From Halomicrobium sp. LC1Hm (GTDB taxonomy: Archaea; Halobacteriota; Halobacteria; Halobacteriales; Haloarculaceae), in the NCBI RefSeq assembly GCF_009617995.1, contig NZ_CP044129.1:434001-498000 (forward strand): 64,000 bases of DNA. The letters run 5' to 3'. Position numbers and translations under genes: made by a program. The notes beneath the pieces are model-generated. The model saw only the letters and a list, made by a program, of their open reading frames with translations, ran no database searches and was not told the origin of the DNA. Shown here piece after piece: positions 61,478-64,000 of the stretch; within the stretch, counting starts at the first letter, position 1, and every line of letters starts with the position of its first letter.

Positions 61478-62458
61478 ATGTCACGAAACGCACGGACGAT
61501 CGGTGCGCTGATCGCGTCGCTACTGGTGGCCGGCAGTCTCCTGACGGCCGGCGGTGTCGTCGCGACACAGCTGACCGACGACGCCGCCGAGCCAGCGACA
61601 CAGGACACGTCGTATCTCCGCGTCGCCCACGCTGCTCCCGACGCACCGGCCGTCGACGTCGCTGTCGACGACGAGACCGTCGTCCAGAATCTCTCCTTCG
61701 GCGAGGTCGGTGACTACCTGACGCTGTCGGCGGGAACGTACAACGTCACGATCGCTACCAACGACACGGGAACCGTCGTCTTCGACGACACGGTGGCGCT
61801 CGACCCCCGGTCGGTCACGACCGTCGCCGCGGCCGGCGAGGTGAGCGACGACGCGAGCGTTCCCTTCTCGCCGATCCGCTACGACGACAACGCCTACGAG
61901 CCGGCAGCCGGTGAGTCGGCGGTCAGCGTCCTCCACCTCTCGCCCGACGCGCCGGCCGTCGACGTGACCGTCGGCACGGGCAACGAGACGACGGTCCTCG
62001 CGGAGAACGTCTCCTACGGCGAGGCGTCGGACTACGTCACCGTCCCGGCCGGGAACTACACCGTCGACGTTCGCGAGGCGACCGCGGACAACGACGGACC
62101 GATCGTGGCGACGACCGAGATCGCACTGGACAACGGGAGCGCGCACTCCGCGCTAGCGATCGGGACCGTCGACGGTGAGAGCGAACCGTTCCAGGTGGTC
62201 CGCACGGAGGACGCGACCGTCGACGTGGATCTGCCGGACACCGAGACGCCGACGCCGACGATCACGCCGCCGCCGGTCGACAACGCGACCGAGACCGACT
62301 CTGGCGAGACCGCGACCGAAACTGAACCGGGAGAGACCGCGACCGAGACCGACTCTGGCGAGACCGCGACCGAGACTGAATCGGGAGAGCCCACGATGAC
62401 GGAAGCGCCGTCGCCGACCGAGACTGCCGAGCCCGTCGAGACCGAAGCGGGTGCTTGA
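61478..62458 (+). CDS. Secreted DUF4397 cell-surface protein
   Basis: This 326-residue protein has a signal peptide (about 7-30), two tandem DUF4397 beta domains (AAPDAPAVDVAVDD near 52-65 and SPDAPAVDVTVGTG near 152-165), and a C-terminal tail of T-E-T/S-G-E-T-A repeats that is probably glycosylated. The two domains are clearly internal duplicates. Similar proteins sit on the cell surface with no defined function. Confidence 0.85.
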   Translation: MSRNARTIGALIASLLVAGSLLTAGGVVATQLTDDAAEPATQDTSYLRVAHAAPDAPAVDVAVDDETVVQNLSFGEVGDYLTLSAGTYNVTIATNDTGTVVFDDTVALDPRSVTTVAAAGEVSDDASVPFSPIRYDDNAYEPAAGESAVSVLHLSPDAPAVDVTVGTGNETTVLAENVSYGEASDYVTVPAGNYTVDVREATADNDGPIVATTEIALDNGSAHSALAIGTVDGESEPFQVVRTEDATVDVDLPDTETPTPTITPPPVDNATETDSGETATETEPGETATETDSGETATETESGEPTMTEAPSPTETAEPVETEAGA

Positions 62459-62651
62459 TACGGGCAGTTGTCTATTTCGGCGACGACAGTGGCGTCGCTC
62501 TGGTCGGTGAGATCGGTGAAAACGTTGTCCGTCGCGCCGCGATGGCGGTCTGGAAGAGAAGCGCCGTCGCCGGCCGGCGGGAGACCCGCGACCGGTCTGG
62601 CCTCACACGCCGCGAAGCGGCGCGGTCAGCACCGACGGCAGCTCCGAAACG

Positions 62652-62846
62652 TTAGTTGCGGACGACGTTCGTCGCGCGGGGGCCTTTGTCGGCCTGTTCG
62701 ATGTCGAAATCGACGTCTGTGCCTTCTTCGAGGTCCGGGCCGCCCACGTCTTCCATGTGGAAGAAAACGTCGTCGTCCGCATCCTCTGTCTCGATGAAAC
62801 CGTAACCGCCTGTGTCGTTGAAGAAATCGACAGTACCGTTTGCCAT
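62652..62846 (-). CDS. cspA: Cold shock protein (CspA family)
   Basis: This 64-residue OB-fold nucleic acid chaperone has RNP1 GGYGFIE at 13-19 and RNP2 VFFHM at 27-31, with an acidic surface (EDADDD). It binds single-stranded RNA and helps remove unwanted structure. A promoter with a perfect 10-bp inverted repeat precedes it. Confidence 0.95.
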   Translation of the reverse strand: MANGTVDFFNDTGGYGFIETEDADDDVFFHMEDVGGPDLEEGTDVDFDIEQADKGPRATNVVRN

Positions 62847-62853
62847 TGCAATT

Positions 62854-62894
62854 AACGAAATGCCAGTCACAGGCATAAAGGCTTGCATTTCGTT
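62854..62894. promoter_or_regulatory. Inverted repeat around the cspA TATA box
   Basis: AACGAAATGC (62854-62863) and GCATTTCGTT (62885-62894) are perfect 10-bp inverted repeats with 21 bases between. The TATA box (GCCTTTATG on the minus strand, 62874-62882) lies within the spacer, and the start is expected near 62850. It is a candidate operator or an RNA element at the 5' end. Confidence 0.55.
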
Positions 62895-63050
62895 TTCTTT
62901 GGCCCGATTCTGCTGGACGTTTGCTTTCCATACGTCGCCTCTCGCGCACATCGTCGACAGGTCGTCCACGATCGCGCCCAGTTTCTGTGGGTTCCACTCG
63001 CCTGTGGGCGAAAGCCGACGAAACAGCAGTTCTCGGACGACGACAGTCGT

Positions 63051-64000
63051 TCACACCATCGCACTGTCGTCGATCCCCGGGTGTTCGCGGGCGTAGGCGA
63101 CCAGCCTGTCGGCGTAGCTCTCGAACAGCGGGCAGGCCACGCCCGTCCCCGACAGCGCTCGACGGGCGTTCGTGTCGGTGTAGGTCGTCGGGTGCGTGAG
63201 ATACGGCATCGCTGCCGGTTCGAGGCCGTATCGCTCGGCGACGGCCGGGAGTCGCTCCAGCAACGCCGTCGAGAGTCCCGCGGTCCCGCGCAGCGGGACG
63301 ACGATCTGTCTGGTCGCTCGCCCGAACGCGCGCAGGATGCCGGCGACCGTCGGCGGGTGAGGGTTGCACAGCTGGTACACCTCGCCGACGGTGTCGGCCC
63401 GCGCGGACAGTGCAGCGATGGCGTCGACGACGAAGTCCCGCGGCACGACGTTCATGGTCGTCGGTGCCGCGGGTGCGGGCGCGACGGCGAGACGTGGCTG
63501 GCGACGGAGCACCGCGAGGAGGTAGTAGGGGCCGTCGTACTTCTGGGTCGCGCCGGTCTGGCTGTCGCCGACGGCGATCGCGGGGCGGTAGATCGTCGCC
63601 GGGAGGCCCGCGGCCATGCGCTCCTGGACGGCGACCTCGGCGGCGAACTTCGTCGCCTCGTAGTGGTTGTTGAACGACTGGCCCACGTCGAGGTCCGCGT
63701 GGGTGAACGTGCCGTCGTGGCGGCCGCTGACGTAGCAGGTGCTGACGTAGTGCAAGCGGTCGACGCCGGCCCGTTCGGCGAAGTCGAGCACGTGCTCGGT
63801 CCCGTCGACGTTGACCCGCTCGGCCAGCGCCCGTTCGACGCCGAGGTCGTACACCGCGGCCAGGTGATACACCGTCCGCGTCGCCGCTCGCAGCGACGCG
63901 GGGTCGTCGAGCCCGAGGTCGGGTTCGGTGATGTCGCCCTCGACGAGTCGGACTCGTCCGGCCTCGACTCCGGCGGCCTCGGTCAGCGATCGCCGCCGTC
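63051..64000 (-). CDS. NAD-dependent epimerase/dehydratase (SDR family), partial
   Basis: The 5' end is beyond the right edge of the window; about 315 residues are visible. VYHLAAVYDLG, then HYVSTCYVSGRHDG, NHYEATKFAAEVAVQE (the Y-x-x-x-K active pair) and YRPAIAVGDSQTG are classic extended SDR features. The substrate is likely a nucleotide sugar or a steroid- or isoprenoid-like compound; it is not assignable here. Confidence 0.88.
   Translation of the reverse strand, partial: RRRSLTEAAGVEAGRVRLVEGDITEPDLGLDDPASLRAATRTVYHLAAVYDLGVERALAERVNVDGTEHVLDFAERAGVDRLHYVSTCYVSGRHDGTFTHADLDVGQSFNNHYEATKFAAEVAVQERMAAGLPATIYRPAIAVGDSQTGATQKYDGPYYLLAVLRRQPRLAVAPAPAAPTTMNVVPRDFVVDAIAALSARADTVGEVYQLCNPHPPTVAGILRAFGRATRQIVVPLRGTAGLSTALLERLPAVAERYGLEPAAMPYLTHPTTYTDTNARRALSGTGVACPLFESYADRLVAYAREHPGIDDSAMV

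Noticed and set aside
62280-62400. Direct DNA repeats near the end of the DUF4397 gene
   Set aside because: They are explained by the in-frame T-E-T-x-S-G-E-T-A protein repeats of the surface-protein tail.

Overview
The window is GC-rich, gene-dense haloarchaeal chromosome. The evidence is acidic proteins rich in Asp and Glu, TATA boxes about 25 bases upstream of starts with short or absent leaders, an archaeal A-type ATP synthase, class I LysRS, aRF1, aIF2-beta, a PAN ATPase, halocyanin and a bacteriorhodopsin with retinal-synthesis genes. The gene set fits a Haloarcula-like member of the Haloarculaceae, but the genus is an inference. No rRNA, tRNA or CRISPR array was recognised.

Layout: 1-2000 holds a P-loop kinase pair, a YccF membrane protein and a prenyl diphosphate synthase. 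2259-3237 is an AT-rich cassette with an EEP-family nuclease, flanked by a second diverged copy of the 3' end of etfA. 3232-4973 is etfBA. 5085-8109 is an envelope cluster (membrane-anchored wHTH regulator, secreted protein, pilin-like protein). 8980-21209 is the ATP synthase cluster ahaH-I-K-E-C-F-A-B ... D. It is split by a bop-crtY-blh cassette (17743-20429), so a light-driven proton pump and its chromophore enzymes lie inside the cluster for the enzyme that spends the proton gradient. 21957-30331 has aRF1, a MinD-like ATPase and a reverse-strand run pyrH-lysS-S2P protease-argS. 30733-43514 is mostly housekeeping: S2P protease, ThiL, S19e, PDCD5-like protein, PP-loop protein, HisRS, TruA, PepF, PAN and Usp. 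Five tight hairpins in a row lie between S19e and the PDCD5-like gene.

44798-50458 is an integrated element at the 3' end of infB. It carries an RHH-like protein, a tyrosine recombinase with an inserted zinc ribbon, an Mrr-like nuclease-fold protein and three small membrane proteins. The recombinase is broken by an IS5-type insertion with a 6-bp target duplication; removing the insertion and one target copy restores one open frame. A second, solo end lies beside the IS.

50443-64000 returns to core genes: infB, halocyanin, PRC-barrel, Nob1, a CPBP protease, pgi, secF-secD, rnhB, aIF2-beta/TRAM, a DUF4397 surface protein, cspA and a partial SDR epimerase. secD is a mosaic: its extracytoplasmic domain is visibly AT-richer than its ends and neighbours, suggesting replacement by recombination.

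The points most worth following are the photophosphorylation gene cluster, the two integrations at 3' ends of protein genes (etfA and infB), the IS with an extra end, the hairpin array, a candidate small RNA near 21735-21935, the mosaic secD and a perfect inverted repeat around the cspA promoter.
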